DNA of 64,000 nt from Burkholderiales bacterium PBB2 (GTDB lineage Bacteria > Pseudomonadota > Gammaproteobacteria > Burkholderiales > Burkholderiaceae_C). The translations under genes were made by a program, and so were the position numbers. The DNA is taken from positions 1 to 64,000 of the forward strand of contig NKIM01000003.1 in the NCBI GenBank assembly GCA_002255955.1. The letters are read 5' to 3'. The notes beneath the pieces are model-generated. The model saw only the letters and a list, made by a program, of their open reading frames with translations, made no database searches and was not told the DNA's origin. How positions within the stretch are numbered: the stretch's first letter is position 1; each line of letters begins with the position of its first letter. Below, piece by piece: positions 1 to 8,476 of this stretch.

Positions 1-573
1 CGTCAAGTTCAGGGCCTGGATGGCGGCGCTGGCGGTCTTGCGGATCACATACAGCTTGCGCTCCAAAGCGTCCTGCACGATCACATCGGCGCCACGGCCG
101 ATGAAGATCTGGCGCATGACCGGCTCTTTTTCACGGACGCGGGGCGACATGGGCATCTCGCGGTTCACCGGCACATCGCGCCAGCCCAAGACCACCTGGC
201 CTTCGGCCTTGACGGCGCGCTCGAGTTCTTGCTCGCAAGCCATGCGCGAAGCGTGCTCTTTGGGCAAGAAGACCATGCCCACACCGTACTCACCAAAAGG
301 CGGCAGGTTGATGCCCTGCTTGGCCATTTCTTCGCGGTACAGCGCATCGGGCAACTGGATCAGGATACCGGCACCGTCGCCCATGAGCGCGTCCGCACCC
401 ACAGCACCCCGGTGGTCCAAGTTTTCAAGAATCTTGAGGGCCTGCGTCACGATGGCATGGCTCTTTTGACCTTTGATGTGGGCGACAAAGCCGACACCGC
501 AAGCATCGTGCTCATTGGCCGGGTCATAGAGTCCGGTCGATTGGAAATGTTCTTTATCGGCTGCCGTGGACAT
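1..573 (-). CDS. gltB: Glutamate synthase large subunit, N-terminal part (cut by window edge)
   Basis: The reverse strand encodes the first 191 codons of the NADPH-type glutamate synthase alpha chain, which makes two glutamates from glutamine and 2-oxoglutarate in the cytoplasm. The protein begins MSTAADKEHF and carries the class II glutamine amidotransferase start motif NEHDACGVGFVA. Cys25 would become the N-terminal nucleophile after removal of a short leader. Further conserved stretches are LDHRGAVGADALMGDGAG and PVNREMPMSPRVREKEP. The ATG at 573 is preceded by an AGGAG Shine-Dalgarno at about 580-585. The remaining roughly 1,300 residues (FMN and Fe-S domains) lie beyond base 1. The identification is firm; only completeness is unknown. 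Confidence 0.95.
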   Translation of the reverse strand, partial: MSTAADKEHFQSTGLYDPANEHDACGVGFVAHIKGQKSHAIVTQALKILENLDHRGAVGADALMGDGAGILIQLPDALYREEMAKQGINLPPFGEYGVGMVFLPKEHASRMACEQELERAVKAEGQVVLGWRDVPVNREMPMSPRVREKEPVMRQIFIGRGADVIVQDALERKLYVIRKTASAAIQALNLT

Positions 574-640
574 GGCGCACTCCTAGGGTTTTTACGCAGG
601 GGGCTGAGTTTACTGCACTGCAACAACAATGCCAAGACAA

Positions 641-665
641 TTAATTGGGGTCAGATCCCAATTAA
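641..665. repeat. REP-like palindrome, left end of RayT element
   Basis: This is a 25-base near-palindrome with arms TTAATTGGG and CCCAATTAA around a GTCAGAT-type core. Its exact reverse complement occurs at 1432-1456, on the other side of the transposase gene at 709-1401, so the gene sits between perfect inverted copies. REP sites of this GGGGTCAGAT type are known companions of REP-associated tyrosine transposases (RayT/TnpA-REP). Confidence 0.85.
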
Positions 666-698
666 TTTGACTTTTGTTTTGCTCAGCTTTTTATTGGG

Positions 699-718
699 GA
701 CAGATCAATCAATCTGTC
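699..718. repeat. Small hairpin over the RayT stop codon
   Basis: Arms GACAGAT (699-705) and ATCTGTC (712-718) are separated by a six-base loop. The sequence immediately upstream reads TTATTGGGGACAGAT, a variant of the GGGGTCAGAT REP core. The hairpin contains the transposase stop codon (complement of 709-711). It may be a degenerate third REP copy or a weak terminator; no T-run follows. Confidence 0.5.
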
Positions 719-1401
719 TGTTTGAAAGGCCGCCCAGCCTTGCCTGGCAAGAGGCGGCGCGGTGTCAGCTCTTTGAGTTCAGCAACGAATCTGGGGGAGC
801 CCAGAGCCCAACCGGACAAAGCACTTCGGGTCAACTGCTCTTTTTCGGCTGCTGACAAGCCCGCCTGGACCAAGGACAGATACGCCGCTTCGCGAGCGAA
901 TGGCGTGTTGCCCAATCCCCAAAACAGGGCATGCGGGGTCACCAATTTGTCGCTCAACTGCCCAATACAGTGCCTGTGGCTGGACCACTTGTAATCTGCC
1001 GGTTCTTGCACCATGCCCGCCCGCACTGGGTTCAGGTCGATGTAGACCATGCACGCCAAAAGATAGCGCTCACTCTCAATCAAATTGCTGCGGTAGCGCC
1101 CTTCCCACAAGGTACCGGTTCGCTGGTGACGCAAATTGAAGTAGCGCACATAGCTGCGGCCCACCGCCTGCATGAGCTTGGGCAAACCCTCATCGGTTTG
1201 GGGCGTAGCCAGCAAATGCAGGTGGTTGTCCATGACGACATAGGCATGGATGGCCACTTTAAAAATGGCCGCCTGCTCGACCAACAAGGCCCACAATCTC
1301 TCGCGATCGGCATCGTCCCGAACGATGGCTTGGCGGTCATTGCCCCGCTGAATGACGTGGTGCGTGTATCCGGCAACGGTGAGTCGGGGCTGGCGGGCCA
1401 T
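709..1401 (-). CDS. rayT: REP-associated tyrosine transposase (Y1_Tnp/RayT family)
   Basis: This 230-residue protein belongs to the Y1 transposase superfamily, single-strand HUH nucleases domesticated for REP/BIME elements. The HUH metal motif is visible as NHLHLL (about residues 58-63), and the candidate nucleophilic tyrosine lies in the SYVRYFN helix. The segment YRSNLIESERYLLACMVYIDLNPVRAGMV is typical of the family. The gene is flanked by perfect inverted 25-base REP-like palindromes at 641-665 and 1432-1456, which supports a TnpA-REP role rather than an ordinary IS200 transposase. It sits between gltB and a methyltransferase operon, all on the minus strand. ATG at 1401. Confidence 0.9.
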   Translation of the reverse strand: MARQPRLTVAGYTHHVIQRGNDRQAIVRDDADRERLWALLVEQAAIFKVAIHAYVVMDNHLHLLATPQTDEGLPKLMQAVGRSYVRYFNLRHQRTGTLWEGRYRSNLIESERYLLACMVYIDLNPVRAGMVQEPADYKWSSHRHCIGQLSDKLVTPHALFWGLGNTPFAREAAYLSLVQAGLSAAEKEQLTRSALSGWALGSPRFVAELKELTPRRLLPGKAGRPFKQTD

Positions 1402-1431
1402 GGGGTGAACTCAGAAATTCAAAACCCGAGT

Positions 1432-1456
1432 TTAATTGGGATCTGACCCCAATTAA
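1432..1456. repeat. REP-like palindrome, right end of RayT element
   Basis: This is the exact reverse complement of the 25-base palindrome at 641-665 (arms TTAATTGGG and CCCAATTAA). It lies 30 bases upstream of the transposase start codon and 2 bases beyond the stop of the downstream methyltransferase gene. The pair bounds an element of about 816 bases (641-1456). No target-site duplication was recognised outside the pair. Confidence 0.85.
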
Positions 1457-1458
1457 AC

Positions 1459-2310
1459 TTAGGGATATCGAGAGCCCATCAAGTCTTCAATCCCGAACTC
1501 CTTGAGTAGCGCCTGCAAGCGCTCACCGGCTGAGCGCTTTTTCTGGCCGGTGTACTTGGCCAAAATCAGCTCGTTTTTCATCGAGTGCTCCCAGCCGACC
1601 AACTCGGTCACGGTGACCGCATAGCCTTGTGACTCCAAGTACAGGCAGCGCAGCACATTGGTCAGCTGGCTGCCCACTTCACGGGTGTGCAAAGGGTGAC
1701 GCCACAGCTCGGCCAGCGGGGTGCTCTGTAAATTCAGCGCCTTGTTCTGGTTGAGCGCACGGGCCAGCTCGGCTTGGCAACAAGGCACCAGCACCATGTA
1801 CTTGGCTTTCTTTTGCAAGCCAAAGGCAATCGCATCGTCGGTGGCGGAGTCGCAGGCGTGCAGTGCGGTGACCACGTCGATCTGCTCGGGCAACTCGCTG
1901 CTTTGGGTGGACTCGGCCACGCTCACGTTCAAAAAGCGCATGCGCTCAAAGTGCAGCCGCTCGGCCAGGGCCTTGGACGACTCGACCAGCTCACTGCGCG
2001 TTTCGATGCCGTAGATCGTGCCTTGGCCCAGCGCTTTGAAAAACAGGTCGTAAATGATGAAGCCCAGATACGACTTGCCTGCGCCGTGGTCGGCCAGCGT
2101 GGGGCCTGTGTCGCTGGCGGGCAATTCGAGCAGCAATTTTTCGATGAACTGGAACAGGTGGTAGACCTGCTTGAGCTTACGGCGCGAGTCCTGGTTGAGC
2201 TTGCCGTCTCGCGTGAGGATGTGCAGTTGTTGGAGCAGCTCGACCGATTGGCCGGGGCGTACTTCGGGAGGCAAGGCCTGGCTGTCAAGGGAGGGTGTTT
2301 TTTTCTTCAT
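1459..2310 (-). CDS. Class I SAM-dependent methyltransferase (Methyltransf_32-like)
   Basis: A 283-residue protein with a Rossmann methyltransferase core. Motif I is seen as LADHGAGKSYLGFIIYDLF (about residues 91-109), followed by IYGIETRSELVESSKAL (motif II acidic region) and VVTALHACDSATDDAIAFGL. A VLVPCCQ segment resembles the PCC/PCCH motif of the METTL25/Methyltransf_32 group. The substrate is unknown and cannot be read from sequence; an RNA or protein substrate is plausible by family. Its start overlaps the stop of the upstream DUF1415 gene by four bases (ATGA, 2307-2310), so the two are translationally coupled. The first residues MKKKTPSL suggest a cytoplasmic protein. Confidence 0.75.
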   Translation of the reverse strand: MKKKTPSLDSQALPPEVRPGQSVELLQQLHILTRDGKLNQDSRRKLKQVYHLFQFIEKLLLELPASDTGPTLADHGAGKSYLGFIIYDLFFKALGQGTIYGIETRSELVESSKALAERLHFERMRFLNVSVAESTQSSELPEQIDVVTALHACDSATDDAIAFGLQKKAKYMVLVPCCQAELARALNQNKALNLQSTPLAELWRHPLHTREVGSQLTNVLRCLYLESQGYAVTVTELVGWEHSMKNELILAKYTGQKKRSAGERLQALLKEFGIEDLMGSRYP

Positions 2311-2867
2311 GGTGTGGCGTCCACATCCAGCTGCTTCCAGCCCTGAAGGCCCAACTTTTCCATCGTCACCATATTGGTCTCGTAAATCATCTCGGCTTCG
2401 GGGAATGCTTCCACCGCCCGGTCAATGCTGGCTTCGCGGATCAGGTGCAGCGTGGGGTAAGGCGAGCGGTTGGTGAAGTTGGTGATGTCGTCTGGCTCGG
2501 TGTCCGCAAACTGGAAGTCGGGGTGAAAGCTCGCGATCTGGAATTCGCCCTCCAGATCCAGCTCCTGCAACACGCCATCGGCTTCATCGAGGAAGTCATT
2601 GAAGTCCAAAAAATCGCGCAGCATCTGCGGCACGATGAGCAGCACCGTCTCGCGCTCTTCGGCCGGCAAGGCGGCCAAGGCTTGCAGTTGCTCGATCAAC
2701 TCATCGCGCAGGCCTTCCAGGCCTTTGGCCTGGCTCACCGCGTAATGGATTTGGCCCTTCACATGGGGGGCCTTGGCAAAAGGGCACAGGTTCAGGCCGA
2801 TCACGGCGCGCTCAAGCCAGCGCACGGTGTCGGCGATCTCGATCTGAGGGGAAGAAATCTCGGTCAT
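2307..2867 (-). CDS. DUF1415 family protein
   Basis: This 186-residue protein has the DUF1415 hallmarks: WLERAVIGLNLCPFAKAP near the N-terminus, IVPQMLRDFLDFNDFL in the middle, and FHPDFQFADTEPDDITNFTNRSPYPTLHLIRE in the C-terminal half. Full length for the family. The function is unknown; the invariant Cys, His and Asp residues suggest metal binding or catalysis, which is inference. It is the first gene of a two-gene unit with the methyltransferase, with a four-base overlap. No signal peptide. Confidence 0.85.
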   Translation of the reverse strand: MTEISSPQIEIADTVRWLERAVIGLNLCPFAKAPHVKGQIHYAVSQAKGLEGLRDELIEQLQALAALPAEERETVLLIVPQMLRDFLDFNDFLDEADGVLQELDLEGEFQIASFHPDFQFADTEPDDITNFTNRSPYPTLHLIREASIDRAVEAFPEAEMIYETNMVTMEKLGLQGWKQLDVDATP

Positions 2868-2910
2868 GCGTCGATTGTGCCTGCGCGGCGCATGCCCTCA
2901 GACGGCGGGC

Positions 2911-4101
2911 TCATACGCCTTGACGCGTCAACAAACGCGCCGCCAACCAAGCCAAGCCCGCACCCACCACACAGCACCCCACCGTGACCAGCGGCGTGAA
3001 CTGCCAGCCCCCTGCACGCGCCGCCACAGCCGCCACCACGGGCGGCCCCACGAACTGGCCCAGCGCCGACATCTGCTGCACCCAGCCCACGGTGGTGGCC
3101 ACCTGCTGCTCGCCAGGGGCCAGGCGCACCGCCAGACTGAACAAAGTGCCGGGCACCAAGCCACCCATGCCCGAGAACAAGAGCACACCAGCAAAACGCA
3201 ACCAGGGCGCGCCTTCGGTGAAAGAAGCAAAGGCCAGCGTGCTGCCCATCGCCATGGCGCCGAAGCCCAGCCACAAAGTCGAGCGCGGTGCCCAGCCGCG
3301 TTGAAGCAAACGGCCCGAAGCCATGTTGCCCGCCATGTTGACGGCAGCGGCCAAGGCCGTGAGCACGCCCAGCAAAGCACCACTCACGCCCGCCGCCGCG
3401 TAGATGGACGGCAAAAAGCCCACCACAGCCAACCACTGGCCGGAATACATGCCAAAAGTCAGCGCCACCCACCAAGGGCCCGGGGCGCTCAAGGTCAGGC
3501 GCAATCGGGTCCAAGCGCCCTGCCCGCCTTGGGCCACGTCGGCCACCGGATCGGCGGGCACCAAGCGGTAAAGCCAAAGTGCCATGGCCAGCGACACCGC
3601 CGCGAACAGCCACCACCAAGCGCCCCAACCCCACACCGGAATGAACACGGGCCCCAGAAAGAGGGCCAGCGCCGTGCCCGTGGGCATGTAGGCACCCCAC
3701 ACACCCAGCATGCCGGGCAGCTGTGCAGGCGGTACCAAGCGGCGGATCAAAGCCGGGGCTGGCAAAGCCACCAGCAAAAAGCCCAAACCCTCCAAGGCCC
3801 GCAACACCAACAAGGCCTCAATCGTGGTGGCCCACCCGCCCAAACCGCTGGCCAGCGCCAGCAGGCACAGCCCGCGCACCATGCTGCGCTTGAGCCCCAT
3901 GCCATCGGCCAGCAAGCCCATGAAGACCGCCAAGCTCAAGCCCGCGACCTGCACAGTCGACAACAAAAAACCGGACTGCACCAATGTCAGGCCCAGCTCG
4001 GCCTGCAGCGCGGGCAAAGCCGGGGGCAATTTGCCCACCTGCAAGGCCGCCACGCCACCGGCCAAAACGATCAGCCAGGCGGTCGATTTAGAAGGGTTCA
4101 T
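2911..4101 (-). CDS. Major facilitator superfamily transporter (CynX/NimT-like)
   Basis: A 396-residue hydrophobic protein with about twelve predicted membrane segments, the usual size for an MFS carrier. After the first helix (STAWLIVLAGGVAALQVG), the loop FMGLLADGMGLKRSMVRG matches the MFS loop 2-3 signature (G-x3-D-x2-G-x-K/R). The two halves repeat. The substrate is not identifiable; the closest resemblance by eye is to the CynX/NimT and YfcJ-like drug or anion porters. It lies between DUF1415 and dgt, all on the minus strand, nine bases downstream of dgt. It belongs to the inner membrane. Confidence 0.8.
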   Translation of the reverse strand: MNPSKSTAWLIVLAGGVAALQVGKLPPALPALQAELGLTLVQSGFLLSTVQVAGLSLAVFMGLLADGMGLKRSMVRGLCLLALASGLGGWATTIEALLVLRALEGLGFLLVALPAPALIRRLVPPAQLPGMLGVWGAYMPTGTALALFLGPVFIPVWGWGAWWWLFAAVSLAMALWLYRLVPADPVADVAQGGQGAWTRLRLTLSAPGPWWVALTFGMYSGQWLAVVGFLPSIYAAAGVSGALLGVLTALAAAVNMAGNMASGRLLQRGWAPRSTLWLGFGAMAMGSTLAFASFTEGAPWLRFAGVLLFSGMGGLVPGTLFSLAVRLAPGEQQVATTVGWVQQMSALGQFVGPPVVAAVAARAGGWQFTPLVTVGCCVVGAGLAWLAARLLTRQGV

Positions 4102-4110
4102 GAAAACTGT

Positions 4111-5280
4111 TCACAGCAGCTTGCGCCCCGTGAGGCGTTCGTGTTCGCGCAAGGCAAAGCGATCGGTCATGCCCGCGATGTAGTCCGCCACCGAACGGTG
4201 CGCATCGGCACGCAAAGCAAAGTCTTCGCGCATCTCACTGGGACTGGCCACATAGGCCGCAAACAATTCGCGCACGCCCTGCTGGGCTTGCCCGGTGGTC
4301 TGCATCACTTGCGGGTGGCGGTACAAATGGGCGAACAAAAATTTCTTGAGCTCTGCGCTGCGGGCCTTCATGGCTGGACTGAAACCCACCAGTGGTCCCG
4401 CCAAGCGCGCCTCGTCCACCGACTGCACACCGGCTTGCGCCACCGCCTGGCGTGTGGTGTCGATCACGTCATAGACCTGGTCGCTCAGCATGCGGCGGAT
4501 GGTCTCGTACAAAAGCCGGCGGGGCTTGCCCAACAAGTCGGGATGCTCGCCCAGCGCTTGCCGGTGGTAATGCGCGAACAGCTCCACTTCCAGCAATTGC
4601 TCGGTGCTGATCAGACCCGAACGGACGCCATCGTCGATGTCGTGCGCGTTGTAGGCAATGGCATCGGCCAAATTGCACAGCTGCGCCTCCAAGCTGGGTT
4701 GGGTGCGGTCGATGAATCGCCGCGCCACGCCGCTTGGCTCGGCCCGCTCCAGTTGCTCGGCGTTCGTTTTGGAGCAGTGCTTGAGCACGCCTTCGCGGGT
4801 TTCAAAACTCAGGTTGAGGCCATCAAAGGCCGGGTAGCGCTCTTCCAATGTGTCCACCACCCGCAGGCTTTGCAGGTTGTGCTCAAAGCCGCCGTGTTCG
4901 GTCATGCATTCGTTGAGCGCATCCTGGCCAGCGTGGCCAAAAGGCGTGTGGCCCAGGTCATGCGCCAGCGCAATCGCCTCGACCAGGTCTTCGTTCAAGC
5001 CCAAAGCACGGGCGATCGACCGGCCCAGCTGCGCCACCTCCAGCGAATGGGTCAAACGGGTGCGAAACAAATCACCTTCGTGGTTGAGGAACACCTGCGT
5101 CTTGTAGACCAGCCGCCGAAACGCGGTGGAGTGCACGATGCGGTCGCGGTCGCGCTGGAAAGCATTGCGGGTGGGCGCGGGCGGCTCGGCATGCCGGCGG
5201 CCACGGGATTGAAAAGGATCGCACGCCAAATGGGACAAACTGCCCGGGTGCTCGGCCTGCAAATGCAGCGTGGACACCAT
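4111..5280 (-). CDS. dgt: Deoxyguanosinetriphosphate triphosphohydrolase-like protein
   Basis: An HD-domain dNTP triphosphohydrolase of about 389 residues that splits dNTP to deoxynucleoside and tripolyphosphate. The HD residues are seen in RTRLTHSLEVAQLGRSIA and in AHDLGHTPFGHAGQDALN; upstream is the conserved VHSTAFRRLVYKTQVFLN segment. An in-frame ATG at 5301 exists, but the ATG at 5280 has a GAGG Shine-Dalgarno overlapping the aroB stop codon (TGA at 5287-5285) and avoids a long overlap, so it is preferred. The order aroK-aroB-dgt is conserved in betaproteobacteria. Family assignment is firm; substrate preference is not known. Confidence 0.92.
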   Translation of the reverse strand: MVSTLHLQAEHPGSLSHLACDPFQSRGRRHAEPPAPTRNAFQRDRDRIVHSTAFRRLVYKTQVFLNHEGDLFRTRLTHSLEVAQLGRSIARALGLNEDLVEAIALAHDLGHTPFGHAGQDALNECMTEHGGFEHNLQSLRVVDTLEERYPAFDGLNLSFETREGVLKHCSKTNAEQLERAEPSGVARRFIDRTQPSLEAQLCNLADAIAYNAHDIDDGVRSGLISTEQLLEVELFAHYHRQALGEHPDLLGKPRRLLYETIRRMLSDQVYDVIDTTRQAVAQAGVQSVDEARLAGPLVGFSPAMKARSAELKKFLFAHLYRHPQVMQTTGQAQQGVRELFAAYVASPSEMREDFALRADAHRSVADYIAGMTDRFALREHERLTGRKLL

Positions 5281-5284
5281 CGCC

Positions 5285-6397
5285 TCAGGCGCAGCAGGCA
5301 TTGATCACGTCGCGCACCAGGGCATCGGGTGCGCCGCACACGGTGGCCTGACCGGGCCCGTCGATCACGACGAACTGGATGTCTCCGCCAATGGCTTTCT
5401 TGTCCAGCCGCATGTGTTCGATGTAATGCCCGGCGTTGTCGGCCGCATCGATGACGGGACCGCGCACCGGCAAGCCGGCCCGCTCGATCAGGGCCTTGAG
5501 GCGCGCCACAAAAGCCGCGTCCACTTTGCCCAAGCGCAGCGACAACTCGGCCGCCATGACCATGCCACAGCCCACGGCCTCGCCGTGCAGCCAGACGCCA
5601 AAGCCCAGACCGGCCTCGATGGCGTGGCCGAAGGTGTGGCCAAAATTCAAGATGGCACGCAAGCCCGCTTCGCGCTCGTCTTGGCCGACCACCCAGGCCT
5701 TGATCTCGCAGCTGCGCTTGACAGCATGGGCCAGTGCTTGAGGCTCTTGCGCCATGAGCGCACCGATGTTGGCCTCGATCCAATCGAAGAACGCCATGTC
5801 GGCGATCGGGCCGTATTTGATGACTTCGGCCAGGCCCGCGCTCAGCTCGCGTGCGGGCAGTGTGGCCAGGGTGCTCAGGTCGCAGACCACGCGCACCGGC
5901 TGGTAAAACGCGCCGATCATGTTCTTGCCCAGCGGGTGGTTGATGGCGGTCTTGCCGCCCACGGAGGAGTCCACTTGCGACAGCAGCGTGGTGGGCACCT
6001 GCACAAAGGGCACACCGCGCATGTAGCTGGCGGCCGCAAAACCGGTCATGTCACCGACGACACCGCCGCCCAAGGCATACAGCACCGTCTTGCGGTCGCA
6101 GCCTTTGCCCAGCAGAGCGTCAAAAATCAGGTTCAGGGTCTGCCAATCTTTGTGCGCCTCGCCATCGGGCAGCACCACGGTGTGGACTTGTGGGTAATGC
6201 GGGCTGATCGCGCTGCGCAAAGCGGCTTCATAAAGCGGCTCAATGGTCGCATTGGTCACGATCATGGCGGTCTGCGCCTTGGGCAAACCCGTCCAAGTTT
6301 CGGGCCGGCTCAGCAGGCCTTGGCCAATGTGGATGTCGTAACTGCGGTCGTCCAGCGAAATGGCGACCTGTTCAAGGGCGTGTGTGGTCTCAGACAT
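5285..6397 (-). CDS. aroB: 3-dehydroquinate synthase
   Basis: This enzyme converts DAHP to 3-dehydroquinate, the second step of the shikimate pathway, using NAD and a divalent metal. The 370-residue protein shows the NAD-binding [23 protein letters not shown], the active-site stretch [25 protein letters not shown], the metal ligands in [13 protein letters not shown] and HGEAVGCGM, and the C-terminal [13 protein letters not shown]. The start at 6397 (MSETTH) is favoured over 6406 because a GAGGG Shine-Dalgarno lies just upstream of it. It is 31 bases downstream of aroK and abuts dgt, so the genes form one transcription unit with the pil genes. Confidence 0.97.
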   Translation of the reverse strand: MSETTHALEQVAISLDDRSYDIHIGQGLLSRPETWTGLPKAQTAMIVTNATIEPLYEAALRSAISPHYPQVHTVVLPDGEAHKDWQTLNLIFDALLGKGCDRKTVLYALGGGVVGDMTGFAAASYMRGVPFVQVPTTLLSQVDSSVGGKTAINHPLGKNMIGAFYQPVRVVCDLSTLATLPARELSAGLAEVIKYGPIADMAFFDWIEANIGALMAQEPQALAHAVKRSCEIKAWVVGQDEREAGLRAILNFGHTFGHAIEAGLGFGVWLHGEAVGCGMVMAAELSLRLGKVDAAFVARLKALIERAGLPVRGPVIDAADNAGHYIEHMRLDKKAIGGDIQFVVIDGPGQATVCGAPDALVRDVINACCA

Positions 6398-6428
6398 AGC
6401 CCTCAAGTGTAGGGCTTTGCCATGACAC

Positions 6429-6983
6429 TCAGCTGGCGGCCTGGGGGGCGGGGCTCTCGGGCTTGGCGGGCAACTGGCCCGAGAGTTCGAGCTGCATGAT
6501 GATCATGTTGACCAAGGTGGCCACCGAAGGGCGGCCCGTGTCGATCACATGGTGGGCTGTGGCGCGGTACAGCGGGTCACGCGCTTCAAACAAGGCGCGC
6601 AGCCGCGCCATTGGGTCGTCCACCTGCAACAAGGGGCGGCCAGTGTCGTGACGCACGCGGCGGTAAACGTCTTCGGGTGCCGAGCGCAGGTAAATCACAT
6701 GCCCTCGGTCGTACAGGTGTTGGCGGTTGACCTCGCGCAAGACGGAGCCGCCACCGGTGGCCAAAACGCCAGGGTGGTTTTGGCTCAGGTCGTCCAGCAC
6801 TTGCTGCTCCACATCGCGAAAATTCTCTTCGCCTTCGCGGGCGAAAAATTCCCTGATCGAGCAGCCCAGTCGGGCTTCAATCACATGGTCGGAATCCACA
6901 AAAGGCAAACCCAGGCGGCGAGCCAACTGCCGGCCGATGGTGGTTTTGCCCGAGCCCGGAAGGCCCACGAAGATGATGCTCAA
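6429..6983 (-). CDS. aroK: Shikimate kinase
   Basis: A 184-residue cytoplasmic kinase making shikimate 3-phosphate with ATP. Walker A is GLPGSGKTT (residues 7-15), the shikimate-binding Asp lies in FVDSDHVIE (about 28-36), the Arg in [12 protein letters not shown], the Walker B-like glycines in LATGGGSVL, and the lid region in [15 protein letters not shown]. The start codon is TTG at 6983, giving [10 protein letters not shown]; no ATG lies nearby in frame. It follows pilQ by about 100 bases, the usual pilQ-aroK arrangement. Confidence 0.97.
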   Translation of the reverse strand: MSIIFVGLPGSGKTTIGRQLARRLGLPFVDSDHVIEARLGCSIREFFAREGEENFRDVEQQVLDDLSQNHPGVLATGGGSVLREVNRQHLYDRGHVIYLRSAPEDVYRRVRHDTGRPLLQVDDPMARLRALFEARDPLYRATAHHVIDTGRPSVATLVNMIIMQLELSGQLPAKPESPAPQAAS

Positions 6984-7087
6984 AGGGAAATCTCACACAG
7001 AAAATTCGGCCCGCCACAGCGAAAAACGGCGTGCCAAAAGAGGCCCCAAGTGTATTCGACCAAGGCCAGGCTGTCGCCAAAGGCGGG

Positions 7088-8476
7088 TCAGCGTGCTGGC
7101 GTGGTGGCCAGATCCGTGACCACACGGGGCGTCAGGAAGATCAGCAATTCCGATTTGCGCCGAGTGGTGTTGCGGTTTTTGAACAACCAGCCCAAGCCCG
7201 GCACATCGGCCAGACCCGGCAACTTGGCTTCGTCGTTGCGGTCGGCATCTTCGTAAATGCCGCCCAACACCACGGTGCCGCCATCGTCCACCTGCACCTG
7301 GGTTTTGACGTGCTTGGTGTTGATGGCGTAGCCCGCCGGGGTCAGCTGCCCTACGCTGTCGCGGTTGACGTCCACATCGAGCACCACCGCACCCTCGGGC
7401 GTGATTTGCGGGGTGACTTCGAGCTTGAGGTTGGCCTTGCGGAAAGTGATGGCCGTCACGCCAATGCCCGAGGACATCTGATACGGCAGCTCAGTGCCCT
7501 GCTCGATCAGCGCCTTGGTCTGATCGGCCGTGATGACCCGAGGGCGAGACACCACTTTGCCCCGACCATCGGCCTCCAGCGCAGAGATTTCGACATTGAG
7601 GAACCGGTCTGCCGCCGCATTGAACAGGGACACAGCAAAGCTTGAAGGCACGTTGAGCGTTTGACCGGCCTGGCCAGCTGGCAGGTTAACTTGGTTGCCC
7701 GTCACCACACCGGCCCCCGTGGTGGCGTTGGTGGCCCCCAACTGGGCGTTTTTGCCGGCCAGGCCCACACCCCAACGCACCCCCAGCGATTGGCCAAATT
7801 GGTCATCGGCTTCGACGATCTGCGCTTCAATCAGGATCTGACGCACGGGCACATCCAGCTTCTGGATCATCTGCCCCACCTCGGCCAATCGGGCGGGAAC
7901 GTCCATGATGAAAAGTTGGTTGGTGCGCGGTTCGGCCAGGGCAGTGCCTCGGGCGCTCAGCCAGCGCGAGGGCGTGGCCCCTTGACCCGTCCCGCCCACC
8001 AAGCGCTGCACCACTTCGGTGGCGCGGGCATATTTCAGGCGCAAGGACAGCATCTGCAAAGGGCTGACCGATTCAAGGGCCGTTTGTGATTCCAGATGCT
8101 TTTTCTCGCGCAAGGACCATTCATCTCGGGGCGCGACCCACATCACCGTGCCCTCGCGCCGGGAGGCCAGGCCCTTGGACTCCAGCACCACGCTCAGCGC
8201 CTGCAGCCAAGGCACTTCCCGCAACCGCACCGAGACCTGGCCGCTCACCGCATCGGAAATCACCATGTTCAGGCCGGTGAATTCGGCAAACACCTGCAGC
8301 AAAGCGCGAATGTCGATGTTCTGAAAATTCAGGCTGATCGGCTGCCCATCGGCCGTGATGGCTGACCGGATGGCAGGGCTTGCGCCATCCAGATCCACAA
8401 CTGGCGGGCTCTGTGCGGGGGCGGCCCCCATGGCCAGGCTGGCCGCCAAGCCCAACAAGATGCCTTGACTTGTCAT
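7088..8476 (-). CDS. pilQ: Type IV pilus secretin PilQ, short form
   Basis: The outer-membrane secretin channel of the type IV pilus or competence apparatus. The 462-residue protein has an N-terminal signal peptide (ILLGLAASLAMGAAPAQS), an STN/N0-like domain (ISLNFQNIDIRALLQVFAEFTGLNMVIS), a NolW/N1 repeat with LKYARATEVVQRL, and the secretin C-domain with VRQILIEAQIVEADDQFGQSLGVRWG, VVSRPRVITADQTKALIEQGTELPY and VVLGGIYEDADRNDEAKLPGLADVPGLGWLFKNR. It is markedly shorter than classical PilQ (about 700 residues) because the N-terminal AMIN domains are missing. The start at 8476 overlaps the upstream stop by ATGA; a longer upstream extension is out-of-frame shadow of the neighbouring gene. Confidence 0.9.
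   Translation of the reverse strand: MTSQGILLGLAASLAMGAAPAQSPPVVDLDGASPAIRSAITADGQPISLNFQNIDIRALLQVFAEFTGLNMVISDAVSGQVSVRLREVPWLQALSVVLESKGLASRREGTVMWVAPRDEWSLREKKHLESQTALESVSPLQMLSLRLKYARATEVVQRLVGGTGQGATPSRWLSARGTALAEPRTNQLFIMDVPARLAEVGQMIQKLDVPVRQILIEAQIVEADDQFGQSLGVRWGVGLAGKNAQLGATNATTGAGVVTGNQVNLPAGQAGQTLNVPSSFAVSLFNAAADRFLNVEISALEADGRGKVVSRPRVITADQTKALIEQGTELPYQMSSGIGVTAITFRKANLKLEVTPQITPEGAVVLDVDVNRDSVGQLTPAGYAINTKHVKTQVQVDDGGTVVLGGIYEDADRNDEAKLPGLADVPGLGWLFKNRNTTRRKSELLIFLTPRVVTDLATTPAR

Noticed and set aside
2866..5304. An 812-codon open frame on the plus strand
   Set aside because: It lies antisense to the MFS and dgt genes, which have clear family motifs; its His/Gln/Arg-rich product looks like GC-biased shadow translation.
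5270..6412. A 380-codon plus-strand frame over aroB
   Set aside because: It is a shadow of the aroB reading frame, whose active-site motifs are complete.
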